The notes under the pieces were generated by a model. That model did not search any database, was not told the DNA's origin, and saw only the letters and a list, made by a program, of their open reading frames with translations. Source: an uncultured Algibacter sp. (lineage in GTDB: Bacteria > Bacteroidota > Bacteroidia > Flavobacteriales > Flavobacteriaceae). From it: DNA of 64,000 nucleotides. A program made the position numbers and the translations under genes. The DNA lies in assembly GCF_947495675.1 (NCBI RefSeq), contig NZ_CANLZX010000020.1, forward strand, positions 1 to 64,000, read 5' to 3'. Below are positions 53,208 through 62,811 of this stretch, one piece after another. How positions within the stretch are numbered: the first letter of the stretch is position 1; every line of letters begins with the position of its first letter.

Positions 53208-53280
53208 TAACTGTTTTTGTATTTTTGCTTTGTAAATATACTAACTATAACATGGTTATAAAATAATTAAAAAACATCTC

Positions 53281-53508
53281 ATGAAAGATTTCTTTTACGC
53301 AATACAAGATTTATTTGTTAATGTTCTTTTTGCTCCTATGGATGCTATTAGAGCGCTAGAATTAGAAAATTGGTTTGCAGCAAATATAATATCTTGGATT
53401 TTTATATTAATAGGTTTTGTAGCAATGGTTTACTGGATGCTACAACTTAGAATATTTGATCAAAACAATGAAGAAGATAAAAGTATATCTTCTCACTCAT
53501 TTTTATAA
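53281..53508 (+). CDS. DUF6341 small membrane protein
   Basis: This 75-residue protein has one clear TM helix (IISWIFILIGFVAMVYWMLQ) preceded by an amphipathic segment (LFAPMDAIRALELENWFAAN) and followed by an acidic tail (NNEEDKS). The pattern matches DUF6341, conserved next to purD in Flavobacteriia. Function unknown. Its last 6 bases overlap the end of convergent purD. Confidence 0.77.
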   Translation: MKDFFYAIQDLFVNVLFAPMDAIRALELENWFAANIISWIFILIGFVAMVYWMLQLRIFDQNNEEDKSISSHSFL

Positions 53509-54774
53509 ATCGAATCCAATATCTTTACGATAATACATCTTATCAAAATGTAGTTTTTCTATGCTTTGGTAAGATTTTTTTATGGCTTCTTGATACGTAT
53601 TCCCATAAGATGTAATTGCCATAACACGCCCTCCCGAAGTAACTATTTTTTCATCTTTTAGTTGCGCTCCTGCATGAAATGCTATTGAATCTTTTATATC
53701 ATTTACACCTGTTATCTCTTTACCTTTTTCATACGCTTCTGGATAACCGCCGGAAACAGTCATAATTGTTGTTGCTGCGCGCTCATCAATTTCAATATCT
53801 ATTTTATCTAAAGTACCATTAGCCATAGCTAACAAAATTTCAACAAAATCGTTTTTTAATCTTGGTAAAACTACTTCGGTTTCTGGATCACCCATTCTAA
53901 CATTATATTCAATAACCTTTGGATCGTTACCAACTTTAATAAGACCTATAAAAACAAAACCTACATAAGGTAAATTATCCTTTTTAAAACCTTGTATTGT
54001 TGGTTTTACTATACGTTCTTCAATTTTATTTAAAAATTCGTCTGTTGCAAAAGGTACTGGAGAAACCGCTCCCATACCTCCTGTATTTAATCCTGTGTCA
54101 CCTTCTCCAATGCGCTTGTAGTCTTTTGCTGTTGGTAAAATTTTGTAATGCTCACCATCAGTTAATACAAAACAGCTTAATTCAATACCGTCTAAAAATT
54201 CTTCAATAACTACTTTAGTGCTTGCTTCACCAAATTTAGCATCAACTAGCATACTTTTTAGTTCTGCTTTAGCCTCATTCAAATCATTTAAAATAACAAC
54301 ACCTTTTCCTGCTGCTAATCCATCTGCTTTTAAAACGTAAGGAGCATTTAAAGTTTCTAAAAATGCATAACCTTTTTCTACAGTTTTTTTTGTAAAACTC
54401 TCGTAAGCTGCGGTTGGGATGTTATGACGATATAAAAACTCTTTTGCAAATTCTTTACTACCCTCTAACTCTGCTGCCTTTTTTTGTGGCCCAATAACCG
54501 ATATATGTTTTAAAGCCTCATCATTTAAAAAATAATCATGAACACCTTGTACCAAAGGGTCTTCAGGACCAACAACAACTAAATCTATATGATTATTTAA
54601 AACCAATTCTTTTATAGCTGGAAAATCTGTAACACCTATGTTTATGTTTGTTGCTACTTGTGCAGTACCAGAATTACCAGGTGCTACAAATAGTTTTTCG
54701 CATTTAGGGCTTTGTGCAATTTTCCAAGCAAAAGTGTGTTCTCTTCCTCCAGAACCAAGTATTAAAATATTCAT
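53503..54774 (-). CDS. purD: Phosphoribosylamine-glycine ligase
   Basis: This 423-residue ATP-grasp enzyme catalyses the second step of purine synthesis, joining glycine to phosphoribosylamine. The start ILILGSGGREHTFAWKIAQS, the ATP-grasp segment PYVLKADGLAAGKGVVIL and VIEYNVRMGDPETEVVLPRL are diagnostic. An in-frame ATG exists at 54795, but ATG 54774 gives the canonical MNILILGSGG N-terminus. It overlaps the convergent DUF6341 gene by 6 bases and is divergent from the polysaccharide locus. Confidence 0.96.
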   Translation of the reverse strand: MNILILGSGGREHTFAWKIAQSPKCEKLFVAPGNSGTAQVATNINIGVTDFPAIKELVLNNHIDLVVVGPEDPLVQGVHDYFLNDEALKHISVIGPQKKAAELEGSKEFAKEFLYRHNIPTAAYESFTKKTVEKGYAFLETLNAPYVLKADGLAAGKGVVILNDLNEAKAELKSMLVDAKFGEASTKVVIEEFLDGIELSCFVLTDGEHYKILPTAKDYKRIGEGDTGLNTGGMGAVSPVPFATDEFLNKIEERIVKPTIQGFKKDNLPYVGFVFIGLIKVGNDPKVIEYNVRMGDPETEVVLPRLKNDFVEILLAMANGTLDKIDIEIDERAATTIMTVSGGYPEAYEKGKEITGVNDIKDSIAFHAGAQLKDEKIVTSGGRVMAITSYGNTYQEAIKKSYQSIEKLHFDKMYYRKDIGFDL

Positions 54775-54861
54775 AGTTTTTCGTTGTTTCAGCAAAAATA
54801 AAATTAATGCCTCGAATACACGAATATTTTTTATTTACTTTACAAATTATATGTTTTTAAC

Positions 54862-56181
54862 GTGAATTTATTTGATTTTTCTTTACAATTAAATGGCTTT
54901 CCTATTAAGGAAGCTTCTGGTGTATTAAAAACAATTCATAAAATAAATGATAGTGATTACTTAGCTTACATCAATTCTAAAAAAAATGATATTGTTAAGT
55001 TCCATTTAGAAAATAATATTTTTTATAAATCTTTTACAAATAATATTGATGTTTCCAATTGGAATTCGGTTCCAATAATGACAAAAAAAGATTTACAAAA
55101 ACCACTACAAGAAAGACTTTCAAAAGGTTTTAGCAAGAATACTATTTATATTAACAAAACCTCTGGTTCATCTGGGCATCCTTTTATTTTTGCTAAAGAT
55201 AAATTTAGTCATGCCTTAACTTGGGCAATTATTCAAAATCGTTTTGGATGGTATAACATAAATTTTAATAGTTCCAAACAAGCTCGTTTTTATGGTATTC
55301 CATTAGATAAAAAAGGATATTACAAAGAGCGTTTTAAGGATAAAATTAGTGGTAGATTTAGGTTTTCTGTGTTTGATTTAAGCGATCGTACTTTTGAAAA
55401 ACATTTAGAGAAATTTAAATCAACGTCTTTTAACTATATTAATGGTTATACAAGTGCCATTGTTCAGTTTGCTAAATTTCTTAAAAAGAAAAACTGTGTT
55501 TTAAAAGATGTTTGTCCATCTTTAAATGCCTGTGTTGTAACTTCTGAAATGCTATTTAAAGCCGATAAAAAACTATTAGAAACACAATTTAATGTACCTG
55601 TTATTAACGAATATGGCGCCTCTGAACTTGATTTAATTGCTTTTGAAAACCCTAACGGAAATTGGCAAGTTAATAGTGAAACCTTGTTTGTTGAAATTCT
55701 TGATGAAAACAACAATGTTTTGCCATATGGTGAAGAAGGGCGCATTGTAATTACCTCGCTTTACAATAAAGCACACCCATTTATAAGATATGATATTGGG
55801 GACGTAGGAACCCTTTCAAAAGCAAGTACTCTAAAAACACCTATTCTTGAAAAGTTAGTAGGGCGAACTAATGATGTTGTAATTTTGCCAAGTGGGAAAA
55901 AAGCTGCTGGTTTAACCTTTTATTACATTACTAAAAGCATTATAGAAGATGATGGAAATGTGAAAGAATTTGTAATTAAACAATTAAAGCCCAATACTTT
56001 TAAAATTATTTATGTTAGCTCAGAAATACTTTCCAAAGAAAAAATAAAAACAATTAATACTGAAATTGAAAACTATCTTGAAAAAGGACTTATTGTTGAG
56101 TTTGAAAAACAAGATCAATTACTTCGTTCAAAAAGTGGTAAATTGAAGCAGTTTTCTTCCTACTTAAATCAAAATACATGA
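54862..56181 (+). CDS. PaaK/CapK-like adenylate-forming enzyme in the polysaccharide locus
   Basis: This 439-residue protein resembles phenylacetate-CoA ligase and the CapK proteins of capsule loci. The AMP-binding P-loop is NKTSGSSGHPFIF near 98-110, NEYGASELDLIAFE is near 249-262, and HPFIRYDIGDVG near 305 is also conserved. It might activate a carboxylic acid to decorate the polysaccharide, but no substrate is known for this subfamily. The start is GTG at 54862; no in-frame ATG gives a full N-terminus. It overlaps the epimerase gene by 4 bases (ATGA). Confidence 0.85.
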   Translation: MNLFDFSLQLNGFPIKEASGVLKTIHKINDSDYLAYINSKKNDIVKFHLENNIFYKSFTNNIDVSNWNSVPIMTKKDLQKPLQERLSKGFSKNTIYINKTSGSSGHPFIFAKDKFSHALTWAIIQNRFGWYNINFNSSKQARFYGIPLDKKGYYKERFKDKISGRFRFSVFDLSDRTFEKHLEKFKSTSFNYINGYTSAIVQFAKFLKKKNCVLKDVCPSLNACVVTSEMLFKADKKLLETQFNVPVINEYGASELDLIAFENPNGNWQVNSETLFVEILDENNNVLPYGEEGRIVITSLYNKAHPFIRYDIGDVGTLSKASTLKTPILEKLVGRTNDVVILPSGKKAAGLTFYYITKSIIEDDGNVKEFVIKQLKPNTFKIIYVSSEILSKEKIKTINTEIENYLEKGLIVEFEKQDQLLRSKSGKLKQFSSYLNQNT

Positions 56182-57263
56182 ATATAACCATAGTTGCTGG
56201 TGCAAGACCTAATTTTATGAAAATTGCTCCAATTATTGAAGCCATTCAAGAAAAGAAAAAAGAAGGTTTTAATATTAATTATAGGCTTGTACATACTGGT
56301 CAACACTATGATAAAAATTTAAGCGGCACCTTTTTTGAAGAATTAAATATTCCACTACCAGATAGTAATTTAGAAGTAAAAAGTGGCACTCAAGCAGAAC
56401 AAACTGCGGCTATTATGATAGGTTTTGAGGAAGAACTTAAGCAAAACCCTTGCGATTTAGTTATGGTAGTTGGCGATGTAACATCCACCATGGCTTGTAC
56501 AATTGTAGCAAAAAAAGCACATATTAAGGTCGCACATGTTGAGGCTGGTATTCGTTCTGGAGATATGAAAATGCCAGAAGAAATTAATAGAATTGTAACA
56601 GACAGTCTGACTGATTATTTTTTTACCACTTCAAGTTATGCAAATAATAACCTAATAAAATTAGGGGTTTCAAAATCAAACATTTTTTTTGTAGGTAATG
56701 TCATGATTGACACCTTATTAAAAAATAAAAATAGACTTAAAAAACCATCTATTTGGAATAATATAAGCCTATCTGAAAAAAAATATATGGTCATGACGCT
56801 TCACAGACCTAGTAATGTAGATGAAGAAGATCAATTAAAAAAAATAATAACTCAAATTGTATACTTAGGTAAGGATTACCCTATAATTTTCCCTGTTCAC
56901 CCAAGAACTCAAAAACTTTTAAACAACCTAAACTTAAACTTTGACAACCTACATTATGTTAATCCTTTAGGGTATTTAGAGTTCAATTTTTTAGTTAAAC
57001 ATGCTTTTGCGGTAATAACAGATTCTGGAGGTATAACAGAAGAAACTACCGTTTTAAACGTGCCTTGTTTAACTTTGCGCGACAGTACAGAAAGACCAGA
57101 AACTTGTGATATTGGTACTAATGTTTTAGTTGGAAGTGATGTTGAAAAAATTAATACTACATTTAATATATTACTTTCAGGAACTTGGAAACAAGGAAAA
57201 ATTCCAGAACTTTGGGATGGTAAGGCTGCGAAGAGAATTATCCAACACTTAATATCTATTTGA
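56178..57263 (+). CDS. wecB: UDP-N-acetylglucosamine 2-epimerase (non-hydrolysing)
   Basis: This 361-residue enzyme interconverts UDP-GlcNAc and UDP-ManNAc for surface polysaccharide synthesis. The start ITIVAGARPNFMKIAPIIEA, the VHTGQHYD motif, HVEAGIRSGD and the C-terminal AVITDSGGITEETTVLNVPC are diagnostic. Full length. It overlaps the PaaK-like gene by 4 bases and lies 8 bases before the glycosyltransferase gene, forming one operon. Related epimerases acting on other UDP-amino sugars are possible. Confidence 0.93.
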   Translation: MNITIVAGARPNFMKIAPIIEAIQEKKKEGFNINYRLVHTGQHYDKNLSGTFFEELNIPLPDSNLEVKSGTQAEQTAAIMIGFEEELKQNPCDLVMVVGDVTSTMACTIVAKKAHIKVAHVEAGIRSGDMKMPEEINRIVTDSLTDYFFTTSSYANNNLIKLGVSKSNIFFVGNVMIDTLLKNKNRLKKPSIWNNISLSEKKYMVMTLHRPSNVDEEDQLKKIITQIVYLGKDYPIIFPVHPRTQKLLNNLNLNFDNLHYVNPLGYLEFNFLVKHAFAVITDSGGITEETTVLNVPCLTLRDSTERPETCDIGTNVLVGSDVEKINTTFNILLSGTWKQGKIPELWDGKAAKRIIQHLISI

Positions 57264-57271
57264 AGTTACAA

Positions 57272-58435
57272 ATGAAAGATATCCTAATTATAACCAATTA
57301 TTTTCCGCCTGAAACAGGAGCAGCTTCAAACCGAATTTTTCATTTAGCTGAAGGTTTACAAAAACATGATATCAACGTTACCGTTTTAACACCTTTACCT
57401 AATTACCCTAAAGGAAAGATTTTTGAAGCATATAGAGGTCGTTTTAAGCACACTTCACAAAAAAACAATATAACTATTAGCCGTTTGTGGATTTACGCCA
57501 GTAATTCTAAAAATAAACTGTTGCGGCTTTTGGCCATGCTATCTTATAGTATGAGTTTAATTTGGTTTTTTACATGGAATAAAATTCCAAAAACAGTTAT
57601 TATTCAATCGCCTCCATTACTAGTTGCTTATACGTCTGTATTTTTTCTCCGCTCTAAAAAAAGAAAACTAATTTTAAATATTAGTGATTTATGGCCACTA
57701 TCTGGATTAGAGCTAGGAGCTTTTAAAAAGAATTTTAGCTATAAACTATTAGAAAAGATTGAACGATTTAATTACAAACATGCTGATTTAATTTTAGGGC
57801 AAAGTGAAGAGATTATAGCACATGTAAAATCTATGTTTTCTGAAAAACCAATGTTTTTATATAGAAATTATCCAGACTTTGAAACTGTAAAACCAAGTCA
57901 TGAAATAAATACAAAAGAAAAGCTTAAAATGGTTTATGCTGGATTATTGGGTGTTGCTCAAGGTGTATTAAAACTTTGTGAGCAGTTAGATTATAACAAT
58001 GTTCAATTTCATATTTATGGAGCAGGAGCAGAACAAAAAGTAATTGAAAACTTAATTGAAAATAGACCAGAATTAGATATTGTTTATCATGGCGAGGTTT
58101 CAAGACATGAGTTGCACCAAGTAATAACAAAATACGATATTACCATAATTCCATTACTTAACAGGATTTATGGATCTGTACCTTCTAAAATATTTGAATA
58201 TGCACGATTAGGAATGCCTATGCTATATTTTGGTGGTGGCGAAGGAGAACTCGTTATAGATAAATATGAATTGGGCTGGATTGCAGAATCAAGTAATTAC
58301 GAAGATTTAAATCTTAAAATATCAAAAATAAACCCTTTAAAATTACAATCTGAAAACAGAGTTAAAATACAAAATACAGCTAATAAAAACTTTAATTTCA
58401 ATACTCAATTACAACACTTAGTAGATTATATTTAA
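57272..58435 (+). CDS. Glycosyltransferase family 4 (WbuB/WcaI-like)
   Basis: This 387-residue GT-B transferase starts MKDILIITNYFPPETGAASNR, typical of WbuB/WcaI-like enzymes that add amino sugars in O-antigen or capsule assembly. The C-terminal donor site has VPSKIFEYARLGMPMLYFGG. The frame extends back to a TTG at 57260 that overlaps the epimerase stop, but ATG 57272 is the normal family start. It ends the plus-strand half of the locus and overlaps the convergent sugar transferase gene by 4 bases. Confidence 0.9.
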   Translation: MKDILIITNYFPPETGAASNRIFHLAEGLQKHDINVTVLTPLPNYPKGKIFEAYRGRFKHTSQKNNITISRLWIYASNSKNKLLRLLAMLSYSMSLIWFFTWNKIPKTVIIQSPPLLVAYTSVFFLRSKKRKLILNISDLWPLSGLELGAFKKNFSYKLLEKIERFNYKHADLILGQSEEIIAHVKSMFSEKPMFLYRNYPDFETVKPSHEINTKEKLKMVYAGLLGVAQGVLKLCEQLDYNNVQFHIYGAGAEQKVIENLIENRPELDIVYHGEVSRHELHQVITKYDITIIPLLNRIYGSVPSKIFEYARLGMPMLYFGGGEGELVIDKYELGWIAESSNYEDLNLKISKINPLKLQSENRVKIQNTANKNFNFNTQLQHLVDYI

Positions 58436-59784
58436 TAAGCCTTCTCTTCGCCTTTTAAAGCATTAGTAAGTGTTTGAAAAGCTATTTTAAGATCTAGTAG
58501 TAACGACCAATTCTCGATATAAAAAATATCATATTTTACACGGTTTATAATATCTTTATCCGTTTCTATTTCACCTCTAAATCCACTTATTTGTGCTAAA
58601 CCTGTTATACCAGGTTTTACAAAATGGCGTACCATAAATTTATCTATTCTCTGCGCATACATATTGGTATGGCTTACCATATGAGGTCTTGGTCCAACCA
58701 CAGACATATCGCCAAACAATACATTAAAAAACTGAGGCAATTCATCTATACTCGTTTTTCTTATAAAAGCTCCAATTTTAGTAATTCTTAAATCACCTTT
58801 TGTTGCCTGAGATAGATGTGCATTTTTATTTGGTGTCATAGATCTAAACTTATAACAATCAAACTCTTTATAATTAAATCCGTTTCTAGATTGCTTAAAG
58901 AATACAGGCCCTTTAGATTCTAGTTTAATAAGTATCGCTAAAATTGGGGTTAACCAAGATAAAACGAATACAATTATGAATAAAGAAAACAAAATATCAA
59001 ATGACCTTTTAACAAACTGATTTACTGATTCCTGTAGCGGTATTTCTCTTAACGATAATATAGGAATGTAGTCGTAATATTCGTATTTAAGTTTCTTGGA
59101 ATAAATGTCCTTATTATCTGGAATAAATTTTAATTCTCTTAGGTTATTATCAGCAAAATCAATCAACCTATTTATTTGTTTGTTTGATAGCTCTGAAACC
59201 GAAAAATATATTTCGTCTATATTGTTTTCAATAATATAATTGAAACAGTTTTCTAAAGAGAAACTTTCATCTTTGACACTAAATTTAGCTTCAAACTTAT
59301 AACCATAATCAAGTCTTGTATTAAATGTTTTTATAAGTTGTCTGGCTTTTTCATTACTTCCAATTACAATAACTCTCCTAATATTACCTCTTAGTACTGT
59401 TCTATATTTTTTTAATAAGTAAGTAGTTAAAAATTTAAAAATGGTAATTAAAACAAAAACAAACATTAAGTATTCACCTAAAGCTAGTCTGCTAACATTT
59501 GGCTGTTTAAAAAAGCCAATAAAAGCATATAATGCAATTGTAAAAAAAATAATTTGCCTAAATAAAACTGGAGTTATTTGGATTAGCCTTGTATGCCTAT
59601 GTACTTCGTAAAAATGGTTTTTAAGCGCAATTATTATCCAAGAAATTGAAATATATAAACAAAATATGTAACTGTTTTTTAAATTTATATCAAAATAAAA
59701 AACAGTCATGTTAATTATCACTAAGTCTATAAAACTAAATAAAGGTTTTATTAAACTTGAATATCTTCCCTTTTTGTAATTCAC
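58432..59784 (-). CDS. Initiating polyprenyl-phosphate sugar-1-phosphate transferase
   Basis: This 450-residue membrane enzyme starts repeat-unit assembly by placing a sugar phosphate on undecaprenyl phosphate. It has four N-terminal TM helices (to about 125), a nucleotide-binding-like CoA-like domain (VIVIGSNEKARQLIKTF), another TM helix near 270, and the bacterial sugar transferase domain with KSFDILFSL-type entry (VKRSFDILFSLFIIVFVLSW), KFRSMTPNKNA and RKTSIDELPQFFNVLFGDMS. The start is GTG at 59784, directly after the stop of the UDP-glucuronate decarboxylase gene. The sugar (glucose, galactose or an amino sugar) is not readable. Confidence 0.92.
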   Translation of the reverse strand: MNYKKGRYSSLIKPLFSFIDLVIINMTVFYFDINLKNSYIFCLYISISWIIIALKNHFYEVHRHTRLIQITPVLFRQIIFFTIALYAFIGFFKQPNVSRLALGEYLMFVFVLITIFKFLTTYLLKKYRTVLRGNIRRVIVIGSNEKARQLIKTFNTRLDYGYKFEAKFSVKDESFSLENCFNYIIENNIDEIYFSVSELSNKQINRLIDFADNNLRELKFIPDNKDIYSKKLKYEYYDYIPILSLREIPLQESVNQFVKRSFDILFSLFIIVFVLSWLTPILAILIKLESKGPVFFKQSRNGFNYKEFDCYKFRSMTPNKNAHLSQATKGDLRITKIGAFIRKTSIDELPQFFNVLFGDMSVVGPRPHMVSHTNMYAQRIDKFMVRHFVKPGITGLAQISGFRGEIETDKDIINRVKYDIFYIENWSLLLDLKIAFQTLTNALKGEEKAY

Positions 59785-60774
59785 TTATTTCTTTATATGT
59801 TCTTTAAAATTTTTATGGTCGCTCTTGTAAAGTTCTTCTTGAGATAAAGACTTAAAATATTCATAAGTAATCTTCATACCTTCTTCTCTACTAATCTTCG
59901 GCTCCCAATTTAGTACTTTTTTTGCTAATGTTATATCTGGTTGCCTCTGTAATGGGTCATCTTGAGGTAAATTTTTATAAATTATACTTTGATTTGTTCC
60001 TGTAAGCTTTATAATTTCTTCTGCAAACTCTTTAATTGTAATTTCGTTTGGGTTACCAATATTAACCGGATTTGAATAATCGCTTAATAATAATCTATAA
60101 ATACCTTCTACTTGATCATCTACATAGCAAAAAGATCTGGTTTGAGAACCATCTCCAAAAACAGTTAAATCTTCTCCTCTAAGAGCTTGACCAATAAAAG
60201 CAGGTATTACTCTACCATCGTTTAGGCGCATTCTAGGACCATAGGTGTTAAATATTCGTGCAATGCGTGTTTCTAAACCATGAAATCTATGATATGCCAT
60301 GGTTATAGATTCTTGAAAACGCTTGGCCTCATCATAAACACCACGTGGTCCAATAGTATTTACATTGCCATAATAATCTTCAGATTGAGGATGCACTAAT
60401 GGGTCTCCATAAACTTCGGAAGTAGATGCAATTAACATACGTGCATTTTTAGCTTTTGCTAATCCTAAAAGATTATGCGTACCTAAAGCTCCTACTTTTA
60501 AAGTTTGAATTGGTATTTTTAAATAGTCTATAGGACTTGCTGGTGAAGCAAAATGCAAAATATAATCTAAGTTACCTCTTAGCTCAATAAAGTTTGTTAC
60601 ATCATGAGCTACAAACTCAAAATATTCTAAACCCATTAAATGTTCTATATTCTTTTTATCTCCAGTAATAAAATTATCCATGGCTACTACATGGTAACCC
60701 TCTTTTATAAACCTATCACAAAGGTGTGAGCCTAAAAAGCCTGCTGCCCCAGTAATTAAAATCTTTTTTTTCAT
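59785..60774 (-). CDS. UDP-glucuronate decarboxylase (UDP-xylose synthase)
   Basis: This 329-residue short-chain dehydrogenase-fold enzyme converts UDP-glucuronate to UDP-xylose using bound NAD. The NAD loop GAAGFLGS is at 9-16. The catalytic set is E120 in STSEVYGDP, with Y147 and K151 in [11 protein letters not shown], plus the UXS stretch [11 protein letters not shown]. The conserved Glu separates it from plain epimerases. It abuts the downstream initiating transferase gene. The product suggests xylose, or a sugar made from UDP-xylose, in the polysaccharide. Confidence 0.92.
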   Translation of the reverse strand: MKKKILITGAAGFLGSHLCDRFIKEGYHVVAMDNFITGDKKNIEHLMGLEYFEFVAHDVTNFIELRGNLDYILHFASPASPIDYLKIPIQTLKVGALGTHNLLGLAKAKNARMLIASTSEVYGDPLVHPQSEDYYGNVNTIGPRGVYDEAKRFQESITMAYHRFHGLETRIARIFNTYGPRMRLNDGRVIPAFIGQALRGEDLTVFGDGSQTRSFCYVDDQVEGIYRLLLSDYSNPVNIGNPNEITIKEFAEEIIKLTGTNQSIIYKNLPQDDPLQRQPDITLAKKVLNWEPKISREEGMKITYEYFKSLSQEELYKSDHKNFKEHIKK

Positions 60775-60825
60775 ATAAAAACTAAACTTAACAAAAAATC
60801 TTGTTGAATATTAACATAAAATATT

Positions 60826-62046
60826 TTAAGACTCTTTTAATTCTTTTCGATTCTGGTTTGCTTCAACTATAAAATATCCACTTATTAAAAGAAATATCAA
60901 AGGTTGATTGGCATCTGACAAGAATCCACTCGAAAAAAAAGCCGTTAGCCCAACAGATGCTAAAATAAACAAATAGAACCTACTGTAATTTGTAAATTGA
61001 AAAAATACTTTGAAAAAACAGAAAAATATATAAATACCTAAAACACCAAAAAACACATACAAGTCTAAAAGCCCAAATTCTGCTCTAATTTCATGAAATT
61101 TTGGACCTCCAAAAATAAAATTTGGCAACCTCCAAGACTCTAAAATTAGTTCATTAAACGTTTTTACCATTAATTGATCTCGGTAAGAAACAATACTCGT
61201 TATGAGTCCATTCTCATTATATATATCTAAAAATATTTGAAATTTTGATGTTAAAAATAATTTTATGTTTGAGTAAAAAATAAACGTAAAAAAGATAATG
61301 GTTAATAGTAAAGTATAAAACTTAAGATTTTTATAAAGTTTAAATTTAAAAAAATGATATATGAATAATAATACGAGGAAAAAATACACCTTTTTTGTCC
61401 CTATGAATAAGGAAATTATTAGTGTTATTACCAACTCTAAACTGTTTTTTGATTTAAAGAAATATCTATAATAATAGTAAAGTATAAAAAATATAAAATA
61501 ATAACTACCCTGGTTACTTGTGTTGTAAAGCCCCATATAACCAAATCGGTTACCATAAATATATGTTCTAAAAGGGCTAAAATCAAAAAAGAAACCCCAT
61601 AAAATAAAAATAATATTTATAAAAAATATAATGGTATAAAACCTAAGATGCTGATTATTATAATAACCAGAATTAATTAAAGGAAAAAAAGTTATAATTG
61701 TTAATGGCCAAAATAGATACCTACACAGGTATAAAAGGTTTCCGGTAAATAAGGTTACTAGACTAGTATTTGATTTTATTGTTATTTGACCAAGAACAAA
61801 AACAGATAAAAGTATTATAAGAAAAACAAGAAACTTTTTAGTAACTTTTAATTTGGTGTATTCTTTTAAATTAATACTAATAAATATGATATAAGTTAAT
61901 AGAACAATCGTTTTAAAAATTGCTGTATATCTATTGAAATCTAGATCTAAAAAAATGGCAATTTTTCTTAAAACATCGCCTAAAAGGAACATCACTATTG
62001 TAAAATATAATAAGCTACTTATTCTTTTTAAAAAGATCAAGTTCAT
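60826..62046 (-). CDS. O-antigen/exopolysaccharide polymerase-like membrane protein
   Basis: This 406-residue protein has about 11 hydrophobic helices rich in F, I, L and Y, with a longer loop near 245-300 (SKFQIFLDIYNENGLITSIV, then SYRDQLMVKTFNELILESWR), as in Wzy/O-antigen ligase-like proteins. It probably polymerises repeat units on the periplasmic face. The frame extends to TTG 62055, but ATG 62046 is preferred. It lies 12 bases downstream of the WecG-type gene. Sequence alone cannot separate polymerase from ligase. Confidence 0.77.
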   Translation of the reverse strand: MNLIFLKRISSLLYFTIVMFLLGDVLRKIAIFLDLDFNRYTAIFKTIVLLTYIIFISINLKEYTKLKVTKKFLVFLIILLSVFVLGQITIKSNTSLVTLFTGNLLYLCRYLFWPLTIITFFPLINSGYYNNQHLRFYTIIFFINIIFILWGFFFDFSPFRTYIYGNRFGYMGLYNTSNQGSYYFIFFILYYYYRYFFKSKNSLELVITLIISLFIGTKKVYFFLVLLFIYHFFKFKLYKNLKFYTLLLTIIFFTFIFYSNIKLFLTSKFQIFLDIYNENGLITSIVSYRDQLMVKTFNELILESWRLPNFIFGGPKFHEIRAEFGLLDLYVFFGVLGIYIFFCFFKVFFQFTNYSRFYLFILASVGLTAFFSSGFLSDANQPLIFLLISGYFIVEANQNRKELKES

Positions 62047-62058
62047 ATTTAACAATAT

Positions 62059-62808
62059 TTAAGTGATCGATTGTTTGCCTTTACTTAGCCATGCTTTAAT
62101 AAATAAGAATATAAATTTTGAGTTCGTATAAAAATACCTTTTAGCCATTCTTTTAGGTTCTTGAAGTAAACGATATAACCATTCAAATCCATATTTTTGA
62201 ACCCATACAGGGGCTCTTTTCACGTCGCCTACATAGGTAGGTAGTGCACCACCAATTCCAAATAAAATAGCTTGTATTTTCATATGGTGTTCATGCATCC
62301 ATTTTTCTTGTTTTGGGCAACCAAGTGCCACAAAAACAGCATCTGTTTTAGTAGCATTTATTTCTTCGATATATTTTTCATTTTCCCATGTTTGATTAAA
62401 CGGAGGCGATATAAGAACAGTAATTATAACATTAGGGAAATCTTGTTCAACTTTTTCTTTAAACTTACTTAAAACACTATCTGTTGAGCCTACAACCCCT
62501 ATTCTATACTTTTTCTTATCACATATTTTAAGGAAATCTGGTAAAAAATCCATTCCAGCTATCCTTGGTTGATTAGTCTTATATAAAAATTTAAAACTTT
62601 TTGCTACTGGAAAACCATCTGGAAAAGCAAATGTGGCTTCGTTTACAGCCTTTGCAAATTCTTTATTATCATAAGCTTCTATAAGCATATGAACATTTGA
62701 AAAACATGCGTAAGAGCTTTCTTTTCTTTTTATTAAATCTATTATCTGATTTTCATAAAATTCTTTGCTTCCTTGATTAATATCAATGCTAATAATTCTT
62801 TTTTTCAT
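62059..62808 (-). CDS. WecG/TagA/CpsF family glycosyltransferase (GT26)
   Basis: This 249-residue transferase belongs to the family that includes the ManNAc transferase TagA and the ManNAcA transferase WecG. Signatures are YACFSNVHMLIEAYD, FAFPDGFPVAKSFKFL, RIAGMDFLP, VFVALGCPKQEKWM and GIGGALPTYVGDVKRAP, followed by GFEWLYRLLQEPKRMAKRYF. The presence of a UDP-ManNAc-forming epimerase in the same locus fits a ManNAc-type donor. It lies 3 bases after the upstream glycosyltransferase gene and is membrane-associated through its C-terminus. Confidence 0.92.
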   Translation of the reverse strand: MKKRIISIDINQGSKEFYENQIIDLIKRKESSYACFSNVHMLIEAYDNKEFAKAVNEATFAFPDGFPVAKSFKFLYKTNQPRIAGMDFLPDFLKICDKKKYRIGVVGSTDSVLSKFKEKVEQDFPNVIITVLISPPFNQTWENEKYIEEINATKTDAVFVALGCPKQEKWMHEHHMKIQAILFGIGGALPTYVGDVKRAPVWVQKYGFEWLYRLLQEPKRMAKRYFYTNSKFIFLFIKAWLSKGKQSIT

Positions 62809-62811
62809 AGT

